A stretch of 64,000 nt of DNA from JAUIIK01 sp963709995 (GTDB lineage: Bacteria > Chloroflexota > Chloroflexia > Thermomicrobiales > CFX8), in NCBI GenBank assembly GCA_963709995.1, contig CAVPYN010000003.1, forward strand, positions 1 through 64,000, given 5' to 3'. A program made the position numbers and the translations under genes. Below the pieces are notes generated by a model. That model had not been told where the DNA came from and did not search any database. It saw nothing but the letters and a program-made list of their open reading frames with translations. Positions 9,594 through 19,334 of this stretch are shown here, piece after piece (the stretch's first letter is position 1; the number at the start of each line of letters is the position of its first letter).

Positions 9594-9942
9594 ACCTTCG
9601 TTAGAGGCATAAAGACCGTCTGTAGACAGATCGGACTTCCCGTCCCCTGCCCGTCGAGAACACCTCGACGGGCAGGGGACATCCTCGTCATGAAGGACCT
9701 TCCTGGCAAATTGCCCGCAGAATGCGAAAACGGAGCAGGGCGTTAGGCGATCACGCTCGTGTGGGCTGGCCCGCGAGCCGGTGTAGTTCGGCGGCGCTTC
9801 CAGCCAAACACGTTCGACGTTTCGCTCAACGCCCGGCGTTCGCAACCGGCAAACGTGCGCGGTTTCAGGAGGCGATCTTGAGGGTCGCCCTCCCGGCCCA
9901 TTTCCGTCTGCGGGTATAGCACAGCCGTTTGCCGCCCCCGGT
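9594..9942. other. Convergent intergenic region after the surface protein
   Basis: This 349-base stretch lies between two convergent genes. It holds a very strong hairpin at 9642-9680 (listed) and a weaker one at 9868-9893 (GGAGGCGA / TCGCC-TCC) that could end the gamma-glutamyltransferase transcript. The rest contains only short, unconvincing reading frames. Confidence 0.5.
9642..9680. terminator. Perfect 17-bp stem hairpin, probable terminator
   Basis: The arm GTCCCCTGCCCGTCGAG (9642-9658) is repeated as its exact complement at 9664-9680 around a 5-base loop, AACAC. It starts 49 bases after the surface-protein stop. There is no T-run after it on either strand, so it is terminator-like rather than a classical intrinsic terminator. 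It may also protect the 3' end of the transcript. Confidence 0.6.
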
Positions 9943-11641
9943 TCAGTTGCCCGCCGCGATGCCGATGCCGAAGGGATCTGCGCCGCCGTTGCGGAGTCCG
10001 GTCGCCGGGTCGACGGTGACGCCGGTCGGGCTGGCGAAGGCGCGTGGCGCGAAGGTCACCTCGGCGTCGACGACGTTGTGGCCTATCTCGCGGAGCTTAT
10101 CGCGCGTCTGCTGGCTAACGCGAGTATCGATCAGCAGCTCATCGGGGCTCGATGCGTCCAGCAGCGGCGACGAGCAGGCTGCCTGAATATCCATCTCGAA
10201 ATCGAGTACATCCAGCGCCATCTGCATGCAGGTATCGATGATCCGCCGCCCGCCCGGCGCACCGACGGCGAGCACCGGCTGACCGTCGCGGGCCGCGATG
10301 ATGTGGGCCATGTTCGAAGCCGGCCGCTTCCAGGGCGCGATCGAGTTGGCGCGGCCCGGGATTGGCTCGAAGAGGTTCATCGAGTCATTGAGCAGCACCC
10401 CGACCTCCGGGACGGTCACGGCCGAGCCGAAGATGAGCGTCAGCGTCTGGGTGACGGAGACCATGTTGCCGTCCTTGTCGACGACCGAGAGGTGGGTCGT
10501 GCAACCGTCATCCATATTGGTCGCGCTGCCCGATCCTGCTGCGGCTGCAAGACGGATGCCTGCGCCCGGCGCGGGTCGCGACGCTCGGTTGGGGTCGATC
10601 TCGGTTCCGGCGCTGCTCGCCGTACTCTTTCGACGCCAGCTTCTCCCAGTCGATCTCGACATAATCCGGATCGCCGACGTAGGCGAAGCGGTCGGCGAAG
10701 GCCCGGCGGCTGGCTTCGGCGATGTGGTGGATTGTCGTGGCTGTGTTGAAGCCGGTCGTCCGGATATCGAGGCCGTCGAGGATGTTGAAGGACTCGGCCA
10801 GGGTGATCCCGCCGCCCTGGTAGGGCAGCAGCAGGAGTTCGTAGCCGTGATAGTCGATGACGATCGGATCACGCTCGACGGGCTCGTACTTGGCGAGGTC
10901 CCCGGCGCTCAGGATCCCGCCGATGCTCTGGATATGTTCGCCGATGCGCTGTGCGACCTCACCCTTGTAGAAGCCGTCCGGACCGTGCTCTGCGATCTTC
11001 CGCAGCGTGCTGGCCAGCTCGGGCTGCCGGATGCGGGGCGAGGCTGGGCCGAAGAGCGGAGCAGGTGGAGTGCCATTGGTCAGAAAAACCCGTTCGGTTT
11101 CCGGATCGCGCTTGATCACGTTCTGCTGTGACGAGAGCAGCATGCCGTTGTACCAGTTGACCTCGAAGCCCTCCTCGGCCAGCTTGATCGCCGGACCTAC
11201 GACCTCGCCGATGTCTTTCTTGCCATATTTCGCGACTGCCGCGGCCATACCACCAACCATGCCGGGCACGACGCAGGAGAGGGGACCGTAGGCGTTGGCT
11301 TGATCCTTGACCCCGCCGAAGCCGACGACGGAGCGCTCCTCCCCGGTCAGTTCGTACATATCTGCGGTTGCGGCCTGGGGAGCGCGGCCGAAGTAGTCGA
11401 TGACGGTGCGGGTTCCGTCGGCCATGTGGATGGTCATGAAGCCGACGCCTCCGACGCCGCTCATCCACGGTTCGGCGACGCCAATTGCGAATGCTGCTGT
11501 TGCAGCCGCATCGACGGCGTTGCCGCCCTGTTCGAGGATAGCAAGCGCGGCCCGCACTGCTTCCGGGTGTTTCGCGGCGACCATGCCGTTACGCGACACC
11601 GCCAGCGAGCGGCTGACGCTCAGTGTTGTTTCAGAGACCAT
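9943..11641 (-). CDS. ggt: Gamma-glutamyltransferase, one frameshift
   Basis: This Ntn-hydrolase transfers or hydrolyses gamma-glutamyl groups from glutathione-type substrates and is made as a self-cleaving precursor. The first part (start ATG 11641, GGGAG 10 bases upstream) carries GMVAAKHPEAVRAALAILEQ, GGNAVDAAATAAFAIGV and MSGVGGVGFMTIH, and later GFYKGEVAQRIGEHI. A frame change near 10602 leads to the second part with DDGCTTHLSVVDKDGNMVS, whose first Thr of TTH is the autocleavage nucleophile, and then GVLLNDSM and GAPGGRRIIDT near the end. Total length about 565 residues is normal. No signal peptide is visible, which suggests a cytoplasmic enzyme. Between the halves the sequence is continuous apart from one base, so an error is more likely than a pseudogene. 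Confidence 0.9.
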
Positions 11642-11782
11642 ATCGTTGAAGCTCCCGTCTGCCAGATAGAGGACGCAAGGGACAGAAGCTCCACGATAGC
11701 GAGATAGGTTCCGGCGCGCAACAGCTATCCAGAGTCCTACCTGCAGCGCACGCACGATGACTGGCGATCTAACTGGTCAGAA

Positions 11783-13408
11783 CTACGGAGATTCGCGGAG
11801 CAAGAAGCGTTGCACTTTTCCGCTTGGTGTCTTTGGCAGTTCATCAAGAAAGATGATCTTCCGAGGATAAGCGTGTGCTGAAAGCGTACGCTTGACGAAT
11901 TGACTTAGCTCCTCTTCCAGGCCGCTCGAAGGGGAGTAGTCGTCTCTGAGCACGACAAAGGCTTTCACCACCTGACCTCGCAGTTCGTCAGGCGAGCCGA
12001 CGACGGCCGACTCCGCCACCGCGGGATGGCCCATCAATGCACTCTCCACTTCAAATGGACCGATTCGGTAGCCCGCGCTGATGATGATGTCGTCATCGCG
12101 TCCCGAGAACCAGAAGTAGCCCGCATCGTCCTTCGAGGCTGCGTCGCCGGTCAGATAGTAACGACCGTCGGCGGTAAATCGCTCAGCGGTCCATTTCGGG
12201 TCGTTATAATACCCGGGAAACCAGAAGAGCGTTGATGCCGTGACATCGATGGCGATCTGACCTTCTTCACCGGGGCCGAGTTCCTCGCCGGATTCGTCGA
12301 GGATGACAGCGTGAAACCCCGGCATCGGCTGTCCCATTGCGCCCGGGCGTAGCGGTTGTTGTAGCTCGGGATGATGATGGTTATTCACAAGCATGGCAAG
12401 TTCAGTCTGGCCATAATGGTCGTAGATTGGTATGCCGAGTTCAGCCTCTGCCCATGACACGACATCTGGATTGAGTGGTTCACCGGCACTCGAGGCCACC
12501 CGAAGCTTTAGCCTCTCGCGGTCCAAGGCTTGTGTTCCGGCTGCCCGCATCGCCCTGTACACCGTGGGAGCAGCAGCAAAATTTGTGATGCCATACTTTT
12601 GCAGCACCTGATAGATGCCCTCGGCGTTGAAAGGGCTGTTGTAGATGAGCGTCGCCTTGCCGAGTAAGAGTGGGGCAACAAGCGCGTAGAAGAGACCATA
12701 TGCCCAGCCAGGATCGGCGACGTTCCAGATCACATCATCTTCACGGACGTCAAGGCCATAGTGGTAGTACGTCTCGAAGGCGGCGAGTGCCTTGACCGGG
12801 ACAGGCACGCCTTTGGGATGGCCAGTTGTCCCCGATGTATAGAGCAGAATCATCAAATCATCGCCTGAGAGCTGTGCGGATTCCTCCAGCGGCGTCGCTT
12901 CCTCAAGAACCGTCCAGAATGCGACATCGTCAACCGGAACATTTTCCGGTTCGCTGGCGATGGTGATGATGGTCACATCGAGATTCAGATCAGTGAGCTT
13001 ACCGCGGTTCGTCACATCGGTGATGATCGCCTTCACACCCGCATTTCGAACGCGAAGTTCGATCGCCTGGGGACCGAAGGCAGTGAAGAGTGGAACGTGG
13101 ACGGCTCCCAGACGCCACAATCCAAGGGCAGCGATTGTCAATGCCGGCCCCTTGGGAACGAGGGTGGCGACGCGATCGCCTCGCATAATTCCCAGTTTTC
13201 GAAATGCGCCTGCGGCGCGACTGGATTGCTCGCGAAGTTCTTCGAAGGAGAGGTTCGACGACACTCCACCGGCGTCTTCATAGCGCAGTGCAATACGCCC
13301 TGGATCGCTGCAATGCCGGTCGCAAAGGAGGTATCCGAGCGAGACATCAGATCCGCTGTACTCCTCAATCCATTGCGCCACACGAGCATCAGGAGTCGTC
13401 GCTATCAC
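11783..13408 (-). CDS. AMP-forming acyl-CoA synthetase (acetyl-CoA synthetase-like)
   Basis: This 541-residue adenylate-forming enzyme activates a carboxylic acid with ATP and joins it to CoA. Motifs in order are the phosphate loop LLYTSGTTGHPKGVPV (about 190), the nucleotide-binding YDHYGQTE, YYLTGDAASKDDAGYFWFSG with the ribose-binding Asp, GRDDDIIISAGYRIGPFEVE at the hinge, and the catalytic lysine in LPKTPSGKVQR at the C-terminus. The overall pattern resembles the medium-chain and acetyl-CoA synthetase branch; the acid used cannot be read from sequence. The start is a GTG at 13408 with a strong GGGAGGTGA site. It stands alone, 141 bases upstream of the gamma-glutamyltransferase, and may be co-transcribed with it. 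Confidence 0.9.
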   Translation of the reverse strand: MIATTPDARVAQWIEEYSGSDVSLGYLLCDRHCSDPGRIALRYEDAGGVSSNLSFEELREQSSRAAGAFRKLGIMRGDRVATLVPKGPALTIAALGLWRLGAVHVPLFTAFGPQAIELRVRNAGVKAIITDVTNRGKLTDLNLDVTIITIASEPENVPVDDVAFWTVLEEATPLEESAQLSGDDLMILLYTSGTTGHPKGVPVPVKALAAFETYYHYGLDVREDDVIWNVADPGWAYGLFYALVAPLLLGKATLIYNSPFNAEGIYQVLQKYGITNFAAAPTVYRAMRAAGTQALDRERLKLRVASSAGEPLNPDVVSWAEAELGIPIYDHYGQTELAMLVNNHHHPELQQPLRPGAMGQPMPGFHAVILDESGEELGPGEEGQIAIDVTASTLFWFPGYYNDPKWTAERFTADGRYYLTGDAASKDDAGYFWFSGRDDDIIISAGYRIGPFEVESALMGHPAVAESAVVGSPDELRGQVVKAFVVLRDDYSPSSGLEEELSQFVKRTLSAHAYPRKIIFLDELPKTPSGKVQRFLLRESP

Positions 13409-13821
13409 TGGCAGTCACCTCCCGTGGAATTCTTCAAAGTCTAGAGTTGAGTCTACTTTACAATGGAGCCCGTGATGAAATCCCATCCTAAGAGCCTGGC
13501 AGAAAGTCAATGCCTGGTTGACGTTGTATCTTATCCGGGCACAATCTCCCGCAGACTGGGGGAGATCTATCGACTGACCGGATCGCCGTGAGCTGATCCA
13601 CTCGCTTTGCGAGTGATACGAAATCGTCTCGATTGATTCCCATTCCCTGGAGCTGCGACCCGATGCGTCGCCCGCGAACGTCCTCAACCGGCGTTCGGGA
13701 GCAGGTCGAGAAGTAAAGGGCCGGATTTCGTATTAGGCTTCCACCAGCAGAGTGTCGGTCAGTTTCACGTTACGAAATAGACTGATCGAGTAGGACGACG
13801 TTCTAGCCAAGGGAGGGCAAG
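13409..13821. other. Divergent intergenic region, no gene seen
   Basis: This 413-base stretch lies between the divergent acyl-CoA synthetase and peptidase E genes and must hold both promoters. A directly repeated TAGACT with a 12-base period lies just upstream of the synthetase start (about 13440-13460, minus strand). A hairpin with arms ATCTCCC / GGGAGAT lies at 13544-13566. A 90-codon minus-strand frame (13415-13687) has no recognisable features and is not called. Confidence 0.4.
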
Positions 13822-14491
13822 ATGAGGTTGCTTCTCACCTCCGCGGGTATCAAGAACACGAGTATCCACAACGCGCTGGTCGACCTCCTGGGCAAACCGA
13901 TTGCCGAGTCCAGCGCCCTCTGCATTCCCACCGCGGCGTACGGGCATCCCATGGCCGGTCCTGGCGCGGCATGGCGGTTCATCAGCGGACAGGAACCCAG
14001 AACGCCCATGTGCGAACTGGGTTGGAAGTCACTGGGCGTGCTGGAGCTCACCGCGCTACCCAGCATCGATGAAGCGTTGTGGGTCCCCATGGTCCAGGAG
14101 ACTGACGTACTGCTGGTGAATGGCGGCGACCCCTTGTATCTGTGCTACTGGATGCGGCAGTCCGGACTGGCAGACCTCTTGCCGTCGCTGCGGGGCGGTC
14201 TACGTGGGATTGAGCGCCGGAAGCATGGTGATGGCCCCCAACATCGGGGAGGACTTCGTCGGCTGGACCCCGCCCACGGGTGGCGATGAAACACTGGGCC
14301 TGGTTGATTTCGCGATCTTTCCGCACCTGGATCACGAGGACCTGCCGCACAATTCCATGGCCGACGCCGAGAGATGGGCCGCCAGCATGCCGGTGCCGGC
14401 GTACGCGATTGACGATCAGACCGCCATCAAAGTGGTCGACGACGCCGTCGAAGTTGTCTCCGAAGGCCATTGGAAACGGTTTACTCCCTGA
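13822..14491 (+). CDS. pepE: Peptidase E (S51 family), one frameshift
   Basis: Family S51 serine peptidases cleave Asp-X dipeptides or act in a related way in the cytoplasm. The first frame reads MRLLLTSAGIKNTSIHNALV, then LCIPTAAYGHPM and DVLLVNGGDPLYLCYWM. A change of frame near 14191, in a GGGG run, restores YVGLSAGSMVMAPNIG, which holds the nucleophile serine (GLSAGSM), then VDFAIFPHLDH with the His, and a normal C-terminus. The combined length of about 222 residues matches the family. A GGGAGGGC site precedes the ATG. The break falls in a homopolymer, which suits a sequencing error. Confidence 0.88.
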
Positions 14492-14772
14492 TACCCGGAG
14501 GTTGAGCGGATTCGCTCGCGATACCGTTACTGGCGACGAGTTCTACGACGCTGGCCCAGAGTAGCTCGCCCGAGAGGATGGGCCTGGCCAACCCAAGACC
14601 GATAGCTGGCTCTCACAGCGTCTCGAAAGCGTTCAAAATCGATCAATGCTTCAGGAGACTTGGCGCTGAGATAGCGCACGGCCTCAGCAACAACGAGATT
14701 CCCGGCGGCGCCACGGAACGATATTGAAGTGGCGATCGACACGCTCAAGTCGATGAGACTTTGGACTGACTA

Positions 14773-15054
14773 CTACTCACTCAATCCCTCGGGCGACTCG
14801 CTGAGAATGTGCTCTCGCTCATTGCGACCTGATTTGATGAGTTCTTCGAGGGTTACCCCACGCTGCCTGAGTATGTCACCGATTTCATCGAGCGCCTGGC
14901 TGGCGATGATTTCTTGAGGTGTGATCAAAAGCTTGCCGTTCGTCTCCTCAATCGAAACGAGATCCCCCTTCTTGACACCGAGTCTGCGCCTGAGGCTGGC
15001 GGGCAGGGTTACTTGCCCTTTTTCTTGAACACGTATCAGCTTCGAAATGGTCAT
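14773..15054 (-). CDS. AbrB/MazE-type DNA-binding protein, possible antitoxin
   Basis: This 93-residue protein begins with the swapped-hairpin AbrB DNA-binding domain: MTISKLIRVQEKGQVTLPAS, LRRRLGVKKGDLVSIEETNG, KLLITPQE. The C-terminal half is charged and helical (ALDEIGDILRQRGVTLEELI), like the toxin-binding tail of AbrB-type antitoxins. ATG 15054 has GGAGG eight bases upstream; an ATG 21 bases earlier is less likely. A perfect inverted repeat lies just upstream (15070-15094), consistent with autoregulation. A partner toxin would be expected downstream, at 14527-14772, but no PIN or other toxin domain could be recognised there, so the role stays open: solitary regulator or antitoxin with a divergent or lost toxin. 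Confidence 0.82.
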   Translation of the reverse strand: MTISKLIRVQEKGQVTLPASLRRRLGVKKGDLVSIEETNGKLLITPQEIIASQALDEIGDILRQRGVTLEELIKSGRNEREHILSESPEGLSE

Positions 15055-15069
15055 GTAAGGGCCTCCGAA

Positions 15070-15094
15070 AGTCATACTTTCATGAAGTATGACT
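15070..15094. promoter_or_regulatory. Perfect inverted repeat, candidate operator of the AbrB-type gene
   Basis: Ten-base arms AGTCATACTT (15070-15079) and AAGTATGACT (15085-15094) flank five bases. The element ends 16 bases before the AbrB-type start and would overlap the promoter or the 5' end of its transcript. Its size and position suit binding by a dimeric repressor. Confidence 0.6.
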
Positions 15095-15236
15095 CCAAGG
15101 ATGGCTCATTCAGACTACGTGAACGACACGGAAGGCCCCTCGTCCATCGTGGACAAGGGGCGTGATCTCTCATCCGAAATCGCGCGCGACCGACTATTCC
15201 TACGAACTATCATCCGCCGGGCGAGTACCCGACAAC

Positions 15237-16469
<1,233 letters not shown>

Positions 16470-16560
16470 GAAAGAACCCCACGTTTCTTCTTTATAGGAT
16501 GGTCTCTGCGGAACCAGTGTCAGAACAGGATACGGAAAAGCGAATCAGCGTCAACAGCCT

Positions 16561-16579
16561 GCCGTTCGAACCGAACGGC
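16561..16579 (-). promoter_or_regulatory. Hairpin directly after the arginine-rich leader frame
   Basis: On the minus strand the arms GCCGTTCG and CGAACGGC (8 bp) enclose the loop GTT. The first G of the stem is the last base of the leader stop codon, so a ribosome finishing or stalling on the leader frame would sit on or next to this hairpin. No T-run follows immediately (TTTT occurs about 25 bases later), so whether it acts as a terminator, anti-terminator or ribosome-blocking structure cannot be told from sequence. Confidence 0.5.
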
Positions 16580-16656
16580 TACGACCTGCGCCTCCGCCTG
16601 TACCTGAATCGACCAGGTTGGACCACCCGCGTGGGATTCCTTTCGTCAAATGACAT
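16579..16656 (-). CDS. Candidate arginine-rich leader peptide of argG
   Basis: This is a 25-codon frame in the argG leader. Residues 6, 10, 16, 18 and 20-24 are Arg (9 of 25), and the end reads RFRYRRRRRS then TAG. Five of the nine Arg codons are AGG, usually a rare codon. The frame lies between a promoter-like sequence (16697-16725) and argG, and its stop touches a stable hairpin. This is the layout of amino-acid leader peptides that sense supply by ribosome stalling. Against it: no ribosome-binding site stands at the usual distance; GGGAG is 18 bases before the ATG. It could also be a chance product of a purine-rich stretch. The link to argG is the main support. Confidence 0.5.
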   Translation of the reverse strand: MSFDERNPTRVVQPGRFRYRRRRRS

Positions 16657-16696
16657 TGTGAAGCGGTGAACAATCTCCCGCTCGACCGCCCGCGGG

Positions 16697-16725
16697 ACGT
16701 TATCACGGCGGTGGAGTGGTGTCAA
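16697..16725 (-). promoter_or_regulatory. Promoter-like sequence for the argG leader transcript
   Basis: On the minus strand a perfect TTGACA (16725-16720) is followed after 17 bases by TAACGT (16702-16697), which matches 3 of 6 bases of the -10 consensus. A transcript starting near 16690 would carry a leader of about 220 bases including the arginine-rich frame and its hairpin. A second possible promoter, TTGACG (16554-16549) and TATCCT (16532-16527) with a 16-base spacer, lies after the hairpin and would bypass it. Confidence 0.45.
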
Positions 16726-17037
16726 TTGTAGTACTGCCTTTGAAATAGTCATTTGGACGGTGGACGAATCAGTGAGGTGACGGGGATAGCGTGCGGGTCA
16801 GGAATCAAGCGGGCATTGCCGTCGTGAAATGAGGAACTTGTACTCCACTCTACCGGCGTTGGGTCAAGCCGATGCTCTTGTAGAGTCCGTTCCGACTCCT
16901 GTAGCCGCGCGTCCTTCAGCCCTCGCACAGAAGCGGTATCTCACATTGCTCGTACCGATGCTCGTGCGGTCCCGCTCGTTGGGCCATCCAAACCCAACTT
17001 CGGCCGTTAATTGGCGTCGCTGTTTGTGAAGCCCTGC
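16726..17037. other. Intergenic region upstream of the argG promoter, no gene seen
   Basis: This stretch of about 310 bases runs from the argG promoter to the 3' end of the antiporter gene, which reads on the same strand. Only short frames without features occur. I found no strong hairpin that would end the antiporter transcript. Confidence 0.35.
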
Positions 17038-19035
17038 TTAGCCATATCTCGGTGTCGCCCCGAGCCCCCCAGACATGACCGCTGCCGGATCATCCTGTGC
17101 CCAGCGTCGGGCTTTGCTTGTCGTGACTGCAACGACTGAACGGCCGGGCACCGGTGGCTCGCCAACCAGACTGCCGAACCGCTGTCCGTGCGACACGAGC
17201 ACCACGAGATCACCGGGAGTTGCATTCTCTCTGGCCCACTGTTCGGGATCGGGAGGGCCAGCCTGGAAATGAACCGATTCCGGTAGAACAATTCCTGCTT
17301 CCTCTAGAGTCTCGGGCGTTACCGGGCCAACGATCAGCTGACGGTTCGACGCAAAAGCAGTGGCGATCGCCGCGGCTGCTCGAAGATCGTCGGTGCGTGA
17401 CGGTTGGAGGTCATGTCCGGCCACTGCCAGTACTACGCGTTCGATTGGCTCATCAACTAGAGATGCGAACGCGATCGGACAGCTGACCAACCGGGCCACT
17501 TCGTCGGATGTCCGCTCGGCAAAATACTCGACTATCGGGCGAGGATCGGGCCAATCCAGCAGCACCAATGACGCGTTGTTCTCGAGCGCTGCCCGGCTGA
17601 TGCCCTGGGCAACGGATACGTCCACACGAATTCGGCTGTCGCCTTCAAGGCCGAGCGAGAAGAGCGTATCGTCGATTTCGGCCAGATGGCTTCGTGCTTC
17701 ACTGATGTCGTGGTCCTGCAGGGGAACGCTGATGACCGTCGGAATGATCACGCCGCCACTAGCATCCGCAATGCGCCCGGCAAGCCGGAGCCGCCCGGCA
17801 AGCCCAGTGCCGGCAGTTCGAGTCGGAACAAGCACCACCTCTCCAATACGCCGCTCATCCTCGGCAGGCCGCTCAACCTGTGCCGCGAAGATCGGCGTTC
17901 CCAGCGAGGTGATGAACAGGCTCACAGCGATCACGATCATCACGGCATTGACGACGTCATCTCCGTACAGCCCCAACTCCAGGCCGATGATCGTGGCGGC
18001 GAGCGTCGCTGCGGCCTGGGCGACGGAAACGCTGAACAGCACTCCGATCTCGGCGCGGCTCAGGTCGAAGAGCATTCCTGATATCCAGGCCGCCGTTAGC
18101 TTCCCGATGACGAGTGCAGCACTGAGCCAGAAGGCCAGCTCGATCGTCGATGCGGTAAACATCACGGCAGGATCGAAAAGGAGGCCGACCGAGACCATGA
18201 AGACGGGAATGAAGAGCGCGTTGCCTACGAACTCCGTCCGCTCCATCAGCGCGCTCTCGTTGGGCACCAGGCGGTTGAGTCCGAGGCCGGCAAAGAAGGC
18301 TCCGAGCAACGGCTCGACGTCGACAATCTGTGCGACGACAGCGGCCGACATGAGCCCGACGAAAATCAGCATGAATCGCAGGATCCGCCCGCGCCCGAGC
18401 GTCGAAAAGAACCAGCGCGCGATCACCGGAAGGATGATCAGGCACCATACCCCGAGAATCGCGAGCCCCAGTGCAATATCAAGAAGAAGCACCAGCCCCG
18501 ACTGATCGCCCGTCACCGATCCGGCAACCAGCGCGAGCACCAACAGCGAGACGGTATCGGTGATCGCGCTTGCCCCGAGCAATGCCGCTCCAGATCGGGT
18601 CCTGGTGAGCTCGAACTGTTTGAGGACGGGATAGGCGATGAGCGTAAACGACGCCCAGAAGGACCCGATCAGGATCGCGGCCCTCACATCGAAGTCGAGG
18701 CGGAGCATGAAGAGCGTTCCGAGAGCAAACGGGATGATTGAGGTGATCAGCCCGAATGCTCCTGATATCTCCCAGTAGCGGCGAAATGTCTGAATGTCGA
18801 GCTGGAGCCCGGCAAGGTAGATCAGATAGAGAATCCCAATGCTCCCGAAGTTCTCGACGCCGGTGAAGTCGTTGAGCACGCCGAACATGTTCGGGCCGAT
18901 GAGCGCTCCCGCGATCAGCAGGCCGAGCAGGCCGGGCAGGCGCAAGCGTTCGGCGATGAGCGGCGCGAAGATGACGATCAGCCCGATGACCAGGTAGCCG
19001 TAGGTAACGTCCTCGCGTATCGCATCATCAATCAT
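17038..19035 (-). CDS. CPA2-type cation:proton antiporter with C-terminal USP-like domains
   Basis: This 665-residue protein has about 12 membrane helices in residues 1-385, starting with a hydrophobic helix, then LRLPGLLGLLIAGALIGPNM, the conserved CPA2 entry motif. ALLGASAITDTVSLLVLALV carries the ion-binding Asp region, and GAFFAGLGLNRLVP follows. The cytoplasmic tail of about 270 residues looks like two universal-stress-protein modules in a row (VVLVPTRTAGTGLAGRLRLA ... GISRAALENNASLVLLDWPD; then VVLAVAGHDLQPSRTDDLRA). Such antiporters exchange Na+ or K+ for protons; the tail probably senses nucleotide or stress. AAGGAGG is 12 bases before the ATG. It stands alone, divergent from the oxidoreductase gene at 19335. 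Confidence 0.88.
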   Translation of the reverse strand: MIDDAIREDVTYGYLVIGLIVIFAPLIAERLRLPGLLGLLIAGALIGPNMFGVLNDFTGVENFGSIGILYLIYLAGLQLDIQTFRRYWEISGAFGLITSIIPFALGTLFMLRLDFDVRAAILIGSFWASFTLIAYPVLKQFELTRTRSGAALLGASAITDTVSLLVLALVAGSVTGDQSGLVLLLDIALGLAILGVWCLIILPVIARWFFSTLGRGRILRFMLIFVGLMSAAVVAQIVDVEPLLGAFFAGLGLNRLVPNESALMERTEFVGNALFIPVFMVSVGLLFDPAVMFTASTIELAFWLSAALVIGKLTAAWISGMLFDLSRAEIGVLFSVSVAQAAATLAATIIGLELGLYGDDVVNAVMIVIAVSLFITSLGTPIFAAQVERPAEDERRIGEVVLVPTRTAGTGLAGRLRLAGRIADASGGVIIPTVISVPLQDHDISEARSHLAEIDDTLFSLGLEGDSRIRVDVSVAQGISRAALENNASLVLLDWPDPRPIVEYFAERTSDEVARLVSCPIAFASLVDEPIERVVLAVAGHDLQPSRTDDLRAAAAIATAFASNRQLIVGPVTPETLEEAGIVLPESVHFQAGPPDPEQWARENATPGDLVVLVSHGQRFGSLVGEPPVPGRSVVAVTTSKARRWAQDDPAAVMSGGLGATPRYG

Positions 19036-19334
19036 CGCCTGGTGTTCCTCCTTGGCTCTCAGGCGCCAGCGTCATAGCGCTAGTTTCGCAGAGAACCGGC
19101 AGTAGCAACAGTGGCCGGAGAGTGCCGGATTGACTCATGGACGCGAAGGTCTTTTCGTGATGTTGAGACGGATCGTTCCGGACTCGTTCGACGATCTCCA
19201 AAACTCCTGTCAGGCGTGCTGTCCAGGGCACGGGAACTCCTTCTTCATGCTGCTGGTGGCGGGAGAGATCAGCATGCACCGTCTGTCGCCGTCGTATAGT
19301 AGCTGCACCAGGGAATGAGGAAGGAACGGCTCGC

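Noticed and set aside
13415..13687. A 90-codon minus-strand frame upstream of the acyl-CoA synthetase
   Set aside because: Composition looks random, no recognised motif, and it covers the promoter region of the synthetase.
14527..14748. A 73-codon minus-strand frame after the AbrB-type gene
   Set aside because: No domain, no ribosome-binding site and a poor start. Kept only as a hint in the findings, not as a gene.
16580..16640. A T-box-like stretch (GGGTGGTCC) in the argG leader
   Set aside because: The distance from the promoter-like sequence is only about 60 bases, with no room for stem I and a specifier loop, and the following ACCGCG core is not present. The Arg-rich frame explains the region better.
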